A DNA stretch of 64,000 nucleotides from Kribbella sindirgiensis (GCF_004331435.1 NZ_SJKA01000001.1:1-64000); one strand, 5' to 3'. Counted from the stretch's first letter, positions 26,194 to 35,450 are shown. The notes: a model not told the origin generated them from the letters alone. A program made the numbers and translations.

Positions 26194-26374
26194 ATGGGGG
26201 TTCGCCCCCCATCTTCCGGCAGTTATGCCCCCATCCGCCGGGGTGTTTCCGCAGCGTGAATTTGGGTGTTCGGAGCTCTTGTTCCGGACCGTACTGCGCA
26301 GGCATCGTTCCGGTCCACCGGCCTGCTGCCACCACAGTCCGTCTAGGTGCCGATCACAGCGCAAATATGGGGGC
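26194..26374. promoter_or_regulatory. ATGGGGG boxes in the LLM-lanM divergent region
   Basis: The 223-bp divergent gap holds four copies of ATGGGGG or its complement: ATGGGGG (26194-26200) opposite CCCCCCAT (26205-26212), forming a hairpin with a TTCG loop; GCCCCCAT (26227-26234); and ATGGGGGC (26367-26374) just before lanM. Such clustered, oriented boxes suggest binding sites for the cluster regulator, or a structured leader on the LLM transcript. Confidence 0.45.
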
Positions 26375-26383
26375 TGACTACCC

Positions 26384-29362
26384 ATGCCCGGGCCCAGGGG
26401 GCGGTGGCAGCCTGAGCGCGTGCTCAACTCCGCGATCCGCACCGGCCAGCCAGATATCTGGTGGTCCGCGGGCCTGCGGCAGCACGAGCAGATCCACGCC
26501 CTCACCCGGTCCGCGCCGGCCTGGGCCGAGTACGTGGAACGCAGCATCTCTCTCCCACCGAGCGCGCCTGCCGCCGGTCGAGACCCTGCAGGGACCGGTG
26601 TCACCGGCGGCCACACTTCAGGTGGGGCGGCCGCGACAGCGGATGGGTCCGGCACGGACTGGCGGCAGGCGCTCATGCGTTGCCTGGAGCCGTTGCTGGA
26701 TTCGGCTCGCCAGGATCTGGCCGCGGCCGGTCATACCGGAGCCGTCACCGAGGAGTTCCTGCAACGACTCGGCCTCCGGTTGGTGACGTTGGCCGCTCGC
26801 ACGCTGGTCCTGGAGCTCGCCCGAGCCCGGGACCGCGGCGAGCTGGCCGGCGACACCCCGGCCGCGCGCTTCCTGGACTTCACGCACCGGCTCGTCGGAG
26901 GGAGCGAACTGGCGGAGCTTCTGGCCGCCTACCCGGTGCTTGCCCGGGTCCTGGGCGAGTCGTGCCGGCAGAGCGTCGAGGGACACCTCGAGCTACTGGC
27001 ACGGCTCGCCGAGGACCGCGAGTCTCTCGTCACCGGACTGCTGGACGGCCAGGACCCTGGTGCGCTGACCGCGATCGAGCCCAGTGGCGATCCGCACCGG
27101 GGCGGACGCTGCACCGCCATCCTCACCTTCGCGGACGGCCGACGGGTGGTCTACAAGCCCCGGCCGCTCGAGCTGCACCAGCACTTCAACACCTTCGTGG
27201 ACTGGCTGAACACCAAGGCGTCGCTGGGCATCCGCACGGTCCGGCTACTCACCTGCGACGGCTACGGCTGGCTGGAGTACGTCGTTCACGAGCCCTGTTC
27301 TGACGTTGCCGGCGTACGGCGGTTCTACCAGCGGCAGGGCGCGTTGCTGGCGTTGCTCTACGTGCTCGACGGCACGGACATGCACGTCGAGAACCTGATC
27401 GCCGCAGGCGACCAGCCGGTACTGGTGGATATCGAGACCCTGTTCCACCCCAGTCCGGTGCCGGTGTCCGCGTTGGCCCTCGATCCGGCGCACCGAGCGC
27501 TCGACCGATCGGTGTACCGCACGGCACTGCTGCCGCTGCTCGTGCCGGGTGAGCACGGTGTCTCGGACGTGTCCGGGCTGGGCGGGCACACCGGCTCGCT
27601 AACAGCCGCGAGCGTGGCCGACTGGGCCGACGCCGGCCTGGACTCGATGCACCTGGTCCGGCGACCTGGGCAGACGCGGAGCGCTGCCAACCGTCCGATG
27701 CTCGACGGACAACTGATGGAGCCGCGGGATCACGAACCCGCCCTGCTGAGCGGATTCCGGGCCGCGTATGAGGCGATCGCCTGGCACCGCGACGAGTTGC
27801 TCGGGCCGGACGGGTTGCTGGCGGCCTGTGCTGCCGACCAGATGCGGTTCGTGGCCCGCCCGACGAGCCTGTACCGGACCCTGCTGGACGAGTCGACGCA
27901 TCCCGACGCGTTGCGCGACGCGGCCGGCCGCAGTCAGCTGCTCGACCTGCTGTGGGACGCGGACGAATCGCTGCAGGCGATCGTCCCCTGCGAGCTGGCC
28001 GACCTGTGGGCGGGCGACGTACCGCTGTTCACTGCGCGCCCGGACAGCCGGGACCTGTGGGCGTCCGACGGCACGCGTGTCGCCGATGTCCTTGCCACCG
28101 AAGGCCTGGCCGCGGTCCAGGCGAAGGTCGCGAGCCTCGGTGACATCGATGAACACCGCCAGGCGTGGTTGGTCTCCGCATCGCTCGCCACCCGCCCGGG
28201 CCCGATCACCCACACCGGTGCGGCCACCCGGCCACACGTGGGGGCGACCGCACCGGACCCGGAGGAGATGCTGGCCGCGGCCGTGGACATCGCCGACGAA
28301 GTCATGGCGCAGGTGATCAGCGAGCCCGGCGGCCTGGCCAACTGGCTCGGCCTCGAACTGCTCGACGACCGCTACTGGGCCGTCCGTCAGATGGGCGCCG
28401 GCCTGTCCAACGGTTACACGGGTACGGCGCTCTTCCTCGCACAGGTCGGCGTACTGACCGGAGCCGGCAAGTACTGCGAGCTGGCCCGCGATGCGATCCG
28501 CCCGATCCCGCAACTGCTCGAAGCCCTCTCGGGTGACCTGGAGTCCGCTCAGCTGATCGGCCCCGGGTTCCACGGGCTCGGCGGCATCAGCTACGGCCTC
28601 AACCTACTCTCGGCGCTCCTCGGCGACAGTGACCTCACCACCTGGCTGGCCGCGTCCCTGGAGCTCAGCGAGCAGGTCGCACTGGACCCCACCGACTTCC
28701 CGTCGTACGCCGAAGGCGCGGCGGGTGGACTGGCCGCGATGCAAGCAATAGCAGGCCTTCCGGCCGCCGGCCGGCTGGCCGAGCGGTATGCAGACCTCCT
28801 GGTAGCCACAGTCGAGAGCGGGCTCCGTGGCCGAGTAGCAGCGGTCCGCGGCTTCGCTCGTGGCTACCAGGGCATCGCGTGGTCGCTCGGGCACTTCGGC
28901 GTACCTGGTGACAGGTACGCCGACGCCGCCCGAGCGGCCGCCGATCTGGACCGCCGGGATGTTCCGGGCGGCCACGGGTGGTGCTCGGGTGACGCCGGCA
29001 CCGCTTTGGCCCGGGCGGCGGCAGGAGTACCCGCGGACCTCACCTCCTATCTGAGGACCGCGACAGAACGGCCGGTGCTCGCCGATCTGAGTCTGTGCCA
29101 CGGCGAGCTCGGCGCGGTGGAGTCACTCGTGTGGCTCGCCGAACGTGAGCACCCAACTGCAGAGGCGGCACGGCGACGTCGTGCCGGGTTGGTGCTCGCG
29201 GCAGTACAGCAGTACGGACCGCAATGCGGGACACCTAACGCCGTACCGTCTCCAGGCCTGCTGACCGGTCTGGCAGGGATCGGGTACGGGCTGCTCCGAC
29301 TTGCGTTCCCCGAACGGGTTCCGTCCGTGCTGTTGCTGGAACCAACCACCGGGCCGCGGTGA
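26384..29362 (+). CDS. lanM: Class II lanthionine synthetase (LanM) with altered cyclase site
   Basis: A 992-aa bifunctional synthetase. The N-terminal dehydratase (DUF4135) phosphorylates and dehydrates Ser/Thr; it shows VVYKPRPLELHQHF, DGTDMHVENLIA and LVDIETLFHP, so its kinase-like site looks complete. The C-terminal LanC-like domain keeps zinc ligands Cys867 (GWCSG) and Cys905-His906 (LCHGELG). However, the conserved catalytic His of the HG motif seems replaced by Arg826 (GFARGYQGI). Cyclisation may therefore be weak or absent. ATG 26384 is used; the first 20 residues are Pro/Arg-rich and the true start could be a little further in. The small peptide gene follows 41 nt downstream. No LanT transporter or protease lies beside it. 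Confidence 0.9.
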   Translation: MPGPRGRWQPERVLNSAIRTGQPDIWWSAGLRQHEQIHALTRSAPAWAEYVERSISLPPSAPAAGRDPAGTGVTGGHTSGGAAATADGSGTDWRQALMRCLEPLLDSARQDLAAAGHTGAVTEEFLQRLGLRLVTLAARTLVLELARARDRGELAGDTPAARFLDFTHRLVGGSELAELLAAYPVLARVLGESCRQSVEGHLELLARLAEDRESLVTGLLDGQDPGALTAIEPSGDPHRGGRCTAILTFADGRRVVYKPRPLELHQHFNTFVDWLNTKASLGIRTVRLLTCDGYGWLEYVVHEPCSDVAGVRRFYQRQGALLALLYVLDGTDMHVENLIAAGDQPVLVDIETLFHPSPVPVSALALDPAHRALDRSVYRTALLPLLVPGEHGVSDVSGLGGHTGSLTAASVADWADAGLDSMHLVRRPGQTRSAANRPMLDGQLMEPRDHEPALLSGFRAAYEAIAWHRDELLGPDGLLAACAADQMRFVARPTSLYRTLLDESTHPDALRDAAGRSQLLDLLWDADESLQAIVPCELADLWAGDVPLFTARPDSRDLWASDGTRVADVLATEGLAAVQAKVASLGDIDEHRQAWLVSASLATRPGPITHTGAATRPHVGATAPDPEEMLAAAVDIADEVMAQVISEPGGLANWLGLELLDDRYWAVRQMGAGLSNGYTGTALFLAQVGVLTGAGKYCELARDAIRPIPQLLEALSGDLESAQLIGPGFHGLGGISYGLNLLSALLGDSDLTTWLAASLELSEQVALDPTDFPSYAEGAAGGLAAMQAIAGLPAAGRLAERYADLLVATVESGLRGRVAAVRGFARGYQGIAWSLGHFGVPGDRYADAARAAADLDRRDVPGGHGWCSGDAGTALARAAAGVPADLTSYLRTATERPVLADLSLCHGELGAVESLVWLAEREHPTAEAARRRRAGLVLAAVQQYGPQCGTPNAVPSPGLLTGLAGIGYGLLRLAFPERVPSVLLLEPTTGPR

Positions 29363-29403
29363 GGCACAGCACCAGAGCCCCACACTGTGACAAGGGGAAC
29401 AGC

Positions 29404-29613
29404 ATGACCGCCCAGCACCACGATGTTCAGCACGAAACTCCGGTGGACGAGCAGCACCCGACGCCGGACCGCACCGACCCGCTCGGCCCGATCACGTTGC
29501 CGAAGCTGCACAAGGTCGGCGCCCGGGCGATGGCCCTCGCCGGGGTCGTCGGCATGAGCGCCGCGGCGGTCGCCGTCATGGCCCCCGACGGCTGGCCGAA
29601 CGGCTCGCTCTAG
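29404..29613 (+). CDS. Small peptide after lanM, candidate Cys-free precursor
   Basis: A 69-aa peptide with an AAGGGG site upstream. Residues 1-27 are hydrophilic, rich in His, Asp, Glu and Pro, like a leader. Residues 39-60 are a hydrophobic Ala/Val/Gly helix (ARAMALAGVVGMSAAAV), and the tail is DGWPNGSL. There is no Cys anywhere; modifiable residues in the C-terminal half are only Ser52 and Ser68. Position directly after lanM makes it the best precursor candidate, giving at most dehydrated or D-Ala-containing products rather than lanthionine. Alternatively it is a small membrane protein, such as an immunity peptide. A terminator follows. Confidence 0.7.
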   Translation: MTAQHHDVQHETPVDEQHPTPDRTDPLGPITLPKLHKVGARAMALAGVVGMSAAAVAVMAPDGWPNGSL

Positions 29614-29622
29614 GGCCAACGA

Positions 29623-29649
29623 TTCGCTGGACGATGCCAGCGAACGTTT
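29623..29649 (+). terminator. Terminator after the lanM-associated peptide gene
   Basis: TTCGCTGG (29623-29630) pairs perfectly with CCAGCGAA (29637-29644) around a 6-nt loop, followed by CGTTTG. It starts 10 nt after the stop codon and closes the lanM-peptide transcript before the LuxR gene. Confidence 0.65.
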
Positions 29650-29735
29650 GACCGAGTGGCCGGCCGCTCGCCTGATCGGCCGGTCACCGGCGAACTTCCT
29701 GCGCTGACAACCATCAGTCGTTACAGTTGGCAATC

Positions 29736-32660
29736 ATGCAGACCCGTTCGCCTAGGGTGGTCGGCCGAGACCAGGAGCTCGAGAGCCTTGACCGCCTGCT
29801 GGCCGGAGCCCGCGACGGCCACGGCGGTGCGATCTTCCTGGTCGGCGAGCCTGGCATCGGCAAGAGCCGACTGGCCGCGACCGCCACCTCCCAGGCCCTC
29901 GACGCCGGTATGACGATGCTGCGCGGACGGGTCGGCGCGATCGGAACGATGGTTGCGTTCCGCCCGTTCACCGAGGCTCTGCTCTCGTTGATCCGGCGCG
30001 GCGAGATGCCCATGACGGACAGCCTCGGCCCGTACCGGCAAGTTCTCGGCCGGCTCGTGCCGGACTGGGACGACGGCAGCGCACACGACACGGCTGCGTC
30101 ACCCGTCGTGCTCGGTGAGGCAGTGCTGCGGCTGCTCGCTCTGGTCGGCCGGGACCACGGTTGTCTGCTGGTTCTCGAGGACCTGCACGGCTCCGACCCG
30201 GAGACGCTCGCGGTGATCGAGTACCTGCTCGACAACCTGGACGAGCAGCCTATCTCTCTGGTGGCGACGATGCGGTCCGAGATCTGCGCGGCGTACGAAA
30301 TGGCGCAACTGTCGGCCCAGCGCGGTGCGGCGGAGCTGATCGAGCTGCGCCCGTTGGATCGGAGCGAGGTGGCGGAGCTGGCCGCGGGCTGTCTGGAGGT
30401 TCCGGTCGACGGCGTGCCGGAGCAGCTGGCAGACCAGCTGTGGAGCGACAGCGCCGGAATCCCCTTCATCGTCGAGGAACTGCTGCAAGAGGCGAACCGC
30501 AGCGGACAACTGGTGTCCGGGCCGGACGGCAGCGTGCAGGTGGTCGACGACCTGCAGACGAACGTCCCGCCGGCTGTGGTCCGCAGTATCAGCAGCCGTA
30601 CCGCCCAACTCGGACCGCAGTCGCGGGACATTCTTGTGCTGGCGGCTGTCATCGGGCACCGGTTCCCGCTGACCGTGGTCCGCAAGGCGACCGGAACCGA
30701 TGAACGCTTGCTGCTGGCAACTCTTCGGGCCGGCCTCGCCGCTCAGCTAGTCGGTCCGGACGAGCCGGCCCCGGACTGGTACGCGTTCCGGCACCCGCTG
30801 ACCGCCGAGTCGCTGCTCGCCGGCCTGACACCGACCGAGCGCTCGGACTTGGCCCGGCGCTGCGCGGACGCGGTCGAGGAACTGCATCCCGGTCTGCCGG
30901 GCGAGTGGTGCCCGATGGTCGCCGAACTCGCCGAATCCGGCGGCGACACGATCCGCGCCGGCCGGTTGTTCGCCCTGGCCGGACGGCGGTCGTTCGAGGA
31001 GGGCTCGACCGGGTCGGCGGCCAACCTGCTGGACCGCGCGAACACCCTGCTCGCCGGCGATCCCGACATCGGCCACCGGGCCGAGGTCCTCGGCTCGCTG
31101 CTGCTCGCGCTCAGTGCGACCGGAGGCTTCGAGCACATCGCCGCGCACACCGCGACCGTCGACGAACTGGCCGACCGCAACCTCGACAGCCGCAAGCTCG
31201 CCGCTCTGTACGTCCAGCTCGCGAACGCAGAGATGATGGCGGGACGCTCGTCGGTCGCGTTCGGCCATGTCGCGGCCGCTCGCTCGTTGCTCGGCACAGA
31301 CCCCGAGGACGCCGACCTCGCGCCGGTCGACGGGGTCGCCGCGAACCTCGAGCTCGCCCGCCAGAGCCCTCGGCGGATCCAGGCCGCGACCGAGCTGGCC
31401 ACCCGCGCGGCCGCGGCGGCCGAACGCGCGGAGCTGCCCGAGGTGGCCTGCGAAGCCCTGCAATTACTGGGGATCCTGGCCCGCGAGCACGACCCAGATC
31501 AGTCGATCGACTACTTCCATCGGGCGCGACAGATCGCCGAAGACCATGGGATGACGTTCCAGCGGGTCACCTCGCACTTCTTCCAGGCCGGCACCATCTG
31601 CCTCGCGAACGGCAGCATCGTCGAGCTCGAGCGGGCCCGGCAGCAAGCACTGCGGATCGGCGCGATCCCGCTGATGTATGAGGTGGACAGCATCCTCGGC
31701 CAGCAAGCGATCCTGCGGTCCGAGTACGCGCGGGCCGACGAGATCATCGCCGAGGGTGTCCGGGTCACCCGGCGACTGCGGATGGGTCGGCCCGCGACAT
31801 ACTTCCTGACCATCAAGGCAACGCTGGAAGCGCATCAGGGCCGGCGGTCCGCGATGGAGGCGACCCTGACCGAGGTCGCGAGCTGGGGCGGCGAGCGGGC
31901 GTCATACGAGCTCCCGTACTCCTATGGACTGGCGCGGACGTTCTGCGCGTTGCTGGAGGAGAACCGCGAGCTGGCCGACTCTGAGCTGGCGCAGGCGCTC
32001 GCCTACGACGCTCAGAACCCGACCACCTTGCACCTGACAGGCAAGAACGGTCTCGCGCTCCTGCTCGGCGTGCTGTCCGGGCGGAACGGCTGGGCGCACT
32101 TCGAGGTGGTCACTGCGACTGCTGCCAGTGGCATGCGGTGGAACAAACAGTTCGTCCAGCTGGCGCACGCCGTACTGCTCGGACGCGACGGTCAGGTGGA
32201 GGCGGCGAACGAGATGGTGCTCGCAGCGGCGGAGACCGCGTCGCTGTACCCGATGGCGCACCACCTCGGCCTCCGGCTGGTGGCTGAGCCCGCTCACGCG
32301 GACGGGTGGGGTGAACCGGTCGCCTGGTTGCGGCAGGCCGAGGACTACTTCCACAACGCCGACATCCAGGCGGTGGCGAGTGCGTGTCGCAGCCTCATGC
32401 GGCAGTTCGGTGCGACAGTGTCACAACGGCGGAGCGGTTCGGAACAGGTTCCGGCGTACCTCAGGCAGATGGGCGTCACCACGCGCGAGTACGAGGTGTG
32501 CCGGTTGCTGGTGGACCGGATCGGGAACAAGTCGATCGCATCCCGGCTGCACATCTCGCCGCGAACCGTCGAGAAGCACGTGGCCAGCCTGATGACCAAG
32601 ACCCAGCAACCGGACCGGGAGGCCCTGAGCAGTTTCGCCAGGACCGTGCTTCAGGACTAA
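29736..32660 (+). CDS. Large LuxR-family regulator with AAA ATPase domain (LAL type)
   Basis: A 974-aa regulator. The N-terminus has VVGRDQELESL and a Walker A loop GEPGIGKSRLA (about residue 40), a Walker B-like CLLVLEDLHGSDP, then a long helical tetratricopeptide-like middle region, and a C-terminal LuxR helix-turn-helix (TTREYEVCRLLVDRIGNKS by ends, ISPRTVEKHVASLM). Such ATP-dependent activators often control one natural-product cluster. It follows the lanM locus after a terminator in the same direction, so it is the natural activator candidate. ATG 29736 is used; TTG 29727 is possible. Confidence 0.9.
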   Translation: MQTRSPRVVGRDQELESLDRLLAGARDGHGGAIFLVGEPGIGKSRLAATATSQALDAGMTMLRGRVGAIGTMVAFRPFTEALLSLIRRGEMPMTDSLGPYRQVLGRLVPDWDDGSAHDTAASPVVLGEAVLRLLALVGRDHGCLLVLEDLHGSDPETLAVIEYLLDNLDEQPISLVATMRSEICAAYEMAQLSAQRGAAELIELRPLDRSEVAELAAGCLEVPVDGVPEQLADQLWSDSAGIPFIVEELLQEANRSGQLVSGPDGSVQVVDDLQTNVPPAVVRSISSRTAQLGPQSRDILVLAAVIGHRFPLTVVRKATGTDERLLLATLRAGLAAQLVGPDEPAPDWYAFRHPLTAESLLAGLTPTERSDLARRCADAVEELHPGLPGEWCPMVAELAESGGDTIRAGRLFALAGRRSFEEGSTGSAANLLDRANTLLAGDPDIGHRAEVLGSLLLALSATGGFEHIAAHTATVDELADRNLDSRKLAALYVQLANAEMMAGRSSVAFGHVAAARSLLGTDPEDADLAPVDGVAANLELARQSPRRIQAATELATRAAAAAERAELPEVACEALQLLGILAREHDPDQSIDYFHRARQIAEDHGMTFQRVTSHFFQAGTICLANGSIVELERARQQALRIGAIPLMYEVDSILGQQAILRSEYARADEIIAEGVRVTRRLRMGRPATYFLTIKATLEAHQGRRSAMEATLTEVASWGGERASYELPYSYGLARTFCALLEENRELADSELAQALAYDAQNPTTLHLTGKNGLALLLGVLSGRNGWAHFEVVTATAASGMRWNKQFVQLAHAVLLGRDGQVEAANEMVLAAAETASLYPMAHHLGLRLVAEPAHADGWGEPVAWLRQAEDYFHNADIQAVASACRSLMRQFGATVSQRRSGSEQVPAYLRQMGVTTREYEVCRLLVDRIGNKSIASRLHISPRTVEKHVASLMTKTQQPDREALSSFARTVLQD

Positions 32661-32706
32661 GTTGTCGACTCACGCACCGGTATCCGCCAATCGATGCGGT
32701 CAATGG

Positions 32707-32739
32707 ACAGTATTTACGAACGCTCGCTATCTATACTGT
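32707..32739. promoter_or_regulatory. Inverted repeat before the ROK regulator
   Basis: ACAGTAT (32707-32713) and ATACTGT (32733-32739) form exact 7-bp inverted arms 19 bp apart in the AT-richer DNA ahead of the ROK gene. This is a reasonable place for an autoregulatory operator or promoter, 25 bp before the start codon. Confidence 0.4.
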
Positions 32740-32764
32740 GCGGGTGGCAAGCAAGGGGTCGGAC

Positions 32765-33994
32765 ATGAGCAAGGGAACGGTCGGCGGCGGCGGTACGACG
32801 ATGCTGCGGCGGATCAACGTGGCCGCGGTCCTGGACGCGGTACGCCGCTCCGCGCCCGCACCGTTGCGCGTCGCCGAGCTGGTCGAACGGACCGGCCTGG
32901 CCAGGCCGACGGTCGCGCAGGCCGTCGACGAGCTGCTCGACGCCGGCTGGCTGCAGCAGCACGGCCCCGACTCCGCGGACCGCTCGCTCGGCCGCCCGGC
33001 GATCCGCGTCTCACTGCGTGGGCGTGCGGCGCCGGTGCTCGGACTCGACGTCGGCCCACACCGGGTCACCGTCGGCGTCTCCGACCTGGCCGGCCGCAAG
33101 CTGTCGCTGGTACGTCGCTCCGGACCCGGATGGACCGCACAGGAGCTGCTCGGCGTCATCGGTGAGGTCATCAACGAGGCCCTGGCCGAGGCCGAGGTGC
33201 CGGCCGAGGACATCGCCGCCGTGGTCGCCGCGAGCCCTGGCATCGTCGACGAGCACACCGGCCGGGTCCAGCTGGTCCCGAGTGTGCCGGGCTGGTCGGC
33301 GATCGACCTGATCAAGCACGTCCGCGGGCTGCTCGACTGCCCGGTCATGCTGGACAACGACGCCAACCTCGCCGCACTGGCGATCGCCGCCGCGCGTGGC
33401 GGTACCGGGACGCTGCTGGCGGTGCAGTGGGGTGAGCGGCTCGGTGCGGGCATCGTCATCGACGGCCGGCTGCACCGTGGCACCGGCGCGGCCGGTGAGA
33501 TCGGCTTCATCGCCACCGACACGGACGACGTGATCAACCCGGAGGACAGCCGCGGACCGCTCGAGCGCGCGGTCGGTTCGGAGGCGATCGCGGCACTGGG
33601 TCGTCAGGCCGCGCTGGACAACCCGAAGTCGCGGCTGGCCGAGCTGGGTGGCGAGCAGCTGGACACCGCGGACGTGTTCGCCGCTGCGGCGGAGCGTGAC
33701 CCGGTAGCGCAGGCCGTCGTACAGCAGGTCGCCCGGACGTTCGCGCGCGCACTGGCTCCGTCTGTGCTCGTACTCGACCCGACCGCGGTGGTGATCGGTG
33801 GCGGTGTCGCCCGCGCCGGCGCCGTACTGCTGGACGCCATCTCGGACCAGCTGCGCCTACTGACGCTCAATCACCCGAAGCTGGAGCTCTCTGCCCTGGC
33901 CGAGGACGCTGTGGTGACCGGTGCGATGCGCATGGCCCTCGACGAGGTCTGGCAACGCAAGCTGCCCACACCGGCGATGACCAGCACTACCTAG
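32765..33994 (+). CDS. ROK-family transcriptional regulator
   Basis: A 409-aa repressor. The N-terminal winged helix (LRRINVAAVLDAVRR, then VAELVERTGLARPTVAQAVDEL by its ends) precedes a ROK sugar-kinase-like domain: GLDVGPHRVTVGV for phosphate binding, ASPGIVDEHTG, MLDNDANLAALA and GAGIVIDGRLHRGTGAAGEIG by ends. The Zn-binding Cys cluster usual in active ROK kinases is not seen, which fits a regulator rather than a kinase. ATG 32765 has AAGGGG at -7. No sugar genes are adjacent, so the target is unknown. Confidence 0.88.
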   Translation: MSKGTVGGGGTTMLRRINVAAVLDAVRRSAPAPLRVAELVERTGLARPTVAQAVDELLDAGWLQQHGPDSADRSLGRPAIRVSLRGRAAPVLGLDVGPHRVTVGVSDLAGRKLSLVRRSGPGWTAQELLGVIGEVINEALAEAEVPAEDIAAVVAASPGIVDEHTGRVQLVPSVPGWSAIDLIKHVRGLLDCPVMLDNDANLAALAIAAARGGTGTLLAVQWGERLGAGIVIDGRLHRGTGAAGEIGFIATDTDDVINPEDSRGPLERAVGSEAIAALGRQAALDNPKSRLAELGGEQLDTADVFAAAAERDPVAQAVVQQVARTFARALAPSVLVLDPTAVVIGGGVARAGAVLLDAISDQLRLLTLNHPKLELSALAEDAVVTGAMRMALDEVWQRKLPTPAMTSTT

Positions 33995-34163
33995 CCGCCA
34001 CAGGCCCTTTCACGACCTTCACACCGGGCGCACCACACCAGCAGGTGTAGGTGAGCTCGTAGAGCACCTGTCCCGCCAGATCAACCCGGCGGTCCAGCCC
34101 CGTCACCATGCTCATCGGCAGCAACATGCGCCGATCACACACCGAGCACGTAATGACGATCAC
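33987..34163 (-). CDS. Small zinc-ribbon-like protein
   Basis: A 58-aa protein with two Cys pairs, TCSVCDRR near the start and YTCWCGAPG near residue 41, spaced as in a minimal zinc ribbon. The rest is short beta-prone sequence. GTG 34163 is chosen because the Cys motif follows at once and upstream residues look random. The gene converges on, and overlaps by 8 bp, the ROK gene. I do not recognise a family or function. Confidence 0.5.
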   Translation of the reverse strand: MIVITCSVCDRRMLLPMSMVTGLDRRVDLAGQVLYELTYTCWCGAPGVKVVKGPVAAR

Positions 34164-34700
34164 CAGGCACCCCAGCTGTACGCGCGGCTCACGTACAGCC
34201 GATGAATCCGCCGCCAGTGCGCCCCGACATCTTCGAGAAACCATGTCCACCGATAACTCATTGTGCCCACCCACTACAGAAAATCACTGCCACGACTGTT
34301 TCAGTGGAGCGAGCGTACGACACCCAGGGGGCGGAGCGGAAGAGGCTTGCTTCCGGGCAACACCACGAGCCTTACGAGTACTTCGTGGCCCCCACCGCAA
34401 GTTCGTCGAGAGCCGCCCATGACGCCCGACCCGGGGGAGCTGGGTAACTATTCGCCACTGCGTGACGAATTCTTTCCCAACCCCGACGGCTGGTGCGGCC
34501 AGATGGTTGCGAGTCGGTTCCTGGAGCAGGGCACCGAGGCGGCCGGTGCAGGAGGAACCGTTGTCGACCCCCGACGAACTTACGGCCCAGACCGCTTCGG
34601 TGCCGATATCGGCAAAATAGTGCCGCTATCGGGGCTGTAGTGACATTCGTGGCGGCTACTTTCGCCGTACTGCCAAGTTGCTGCTGTAAACGCACTCCAG
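34164..34700. other. Gene-poor stretch with palindrome TGCCGATATCGGCA
   Basis: No convincing gene lies in these 537 bp; the plus-strand frame 34263-34640 has no recognisable domain and changes composition along its length. The DNA is less GC-rich than the surroundings. It contains a perfect 14-bp palindrome, TGCCGATATCGGCA (34601-34614), followed by the near copy GTGCCGCTATCGG (34620-34632). These may be operators, although the nearest gene on the left reads away from them and the hydrolase on the right converges on them. Confidence 0.4.
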
Positions 34701-35450
34701 CTATCGGCGGACGGCGGTGGCGATCGCATCGGGGCGGTCCAGGTGGACCAGGTGGGCTGAGTCGGGGAGGACCTCGACTGTTGCGTGCAGGGCGTTGGCC
34801 AGGTGTTGTTGGCCTGCTAGCCAGGATTTGGCGGTGGGGCGGGAGGTGCCGCCGGTTGCTACCAGGAGGGTTGTCGGGGCGATCGTGCTGACCGGGCCGG
34901 CGGTCAGCTTGGCCACCTCTGCGGCCAATTCCCAGCTGCTTGCGAGCTCGTCCCAGAAGAGGAGCCACGACGTGGCCTCGCCGTACCGGGCCTTGGCTGT
35001 TGCCTTTGACAACAGGTCGTGGTTCGACGTGCTGCCGAGCCGCACGATCAACCGTCGGAGCGCGGGACCGAGCAGCTGCGGTACGCCGACCCGTCCGAGG
35101 AACCGCGCCACCGCGCGAACCGCTCGGTCGCCCCGCGTCCCGGGATAGAACGCACGCCATCCCGTTTCCGACGTGAGGCTGCTGTCGACCAGCACCAGTC
35201 GGGTGACCTCGAGCGGCCGAGTCAGCGCCCAGCGCAGGGCCGCGAGTCCACCGATCGAGTGCCCGATCAGCCCGATCTCCGCATCGGGTCGCACCCCGGC
35301 AGCCGCCCGCAGCGCGTCGACGTCCGACGCGATCGGCGTACGCCACGGGTCGATGACGCGAACGTCCTCGTCCGGGAGCAACTCGACAAGCCGGCCGAAC
35401 TCCTCCGGAGTCTCAGCCAGCCCGGGCACCACGATCCACGTCACGGTCAT
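34701..35450 (-). CDS. Alpha/beta hydrolase
   Basis: A 249-aa hydrolase with VVPGLAETPEEF near the oxyanion strand, the nucleophile elbow GLIGHSIGGLAALRWAL (Ser near residue 81) and a terminal His in HLVHLDRPDAI. No signal peptide is present. The substrate cannot be told; esterases, thioesterases and peptidases share these motifs. ATG 35450 is chosen because it overlaps the stop of the upstream DUF998 gene (ATGA), so both are translated together. A longer frame upstream is not homologous in character. Confidence 0.83.
   Translation of the reverse strand: MTVTWIVVPGLAETPEEFGRLVELLPDEDVRVIDPWRTPIASDVDALRAAAGVRPDAEIGLIGHSIGGLAALRWALTRPLEVTRLVLVDSSLTSETGWRAFYPGTRGDRAVRAVARFLGRVGVPQLLGPALRRLIVRLGSTSNHDLLSKATAKARYGEATSWLLFWDELASSWELAAEVAKLTAGPVSTIAPTTLLVATGGTSRPTAKSWLAGQQHLANALHATVEVLPDSAHLVHLDRPDAIATAVRR

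Noticed and set aside
25087-26676. Longer version of the LLM protein starting near 26676
   Set aside because: The extra 170 residues are not LLM-like and lie opposite the promoter and start of lanM; GTG 26160 matches the family start.
26256-26786. Cys-containing plus-strand frame (begins NLGVRSSCSGPYCAG) as an alternative lanthipeptide precursor
   Set aside because: It has no leader-like region or ribosome site and runs through the lanM gene in another frame, so it is probably a shadow.
34263-34640. 125-residue plus-strand frame as a gene
   Set aside because: No domain, no good ribosome site, and composition unlike neighbouring genes.
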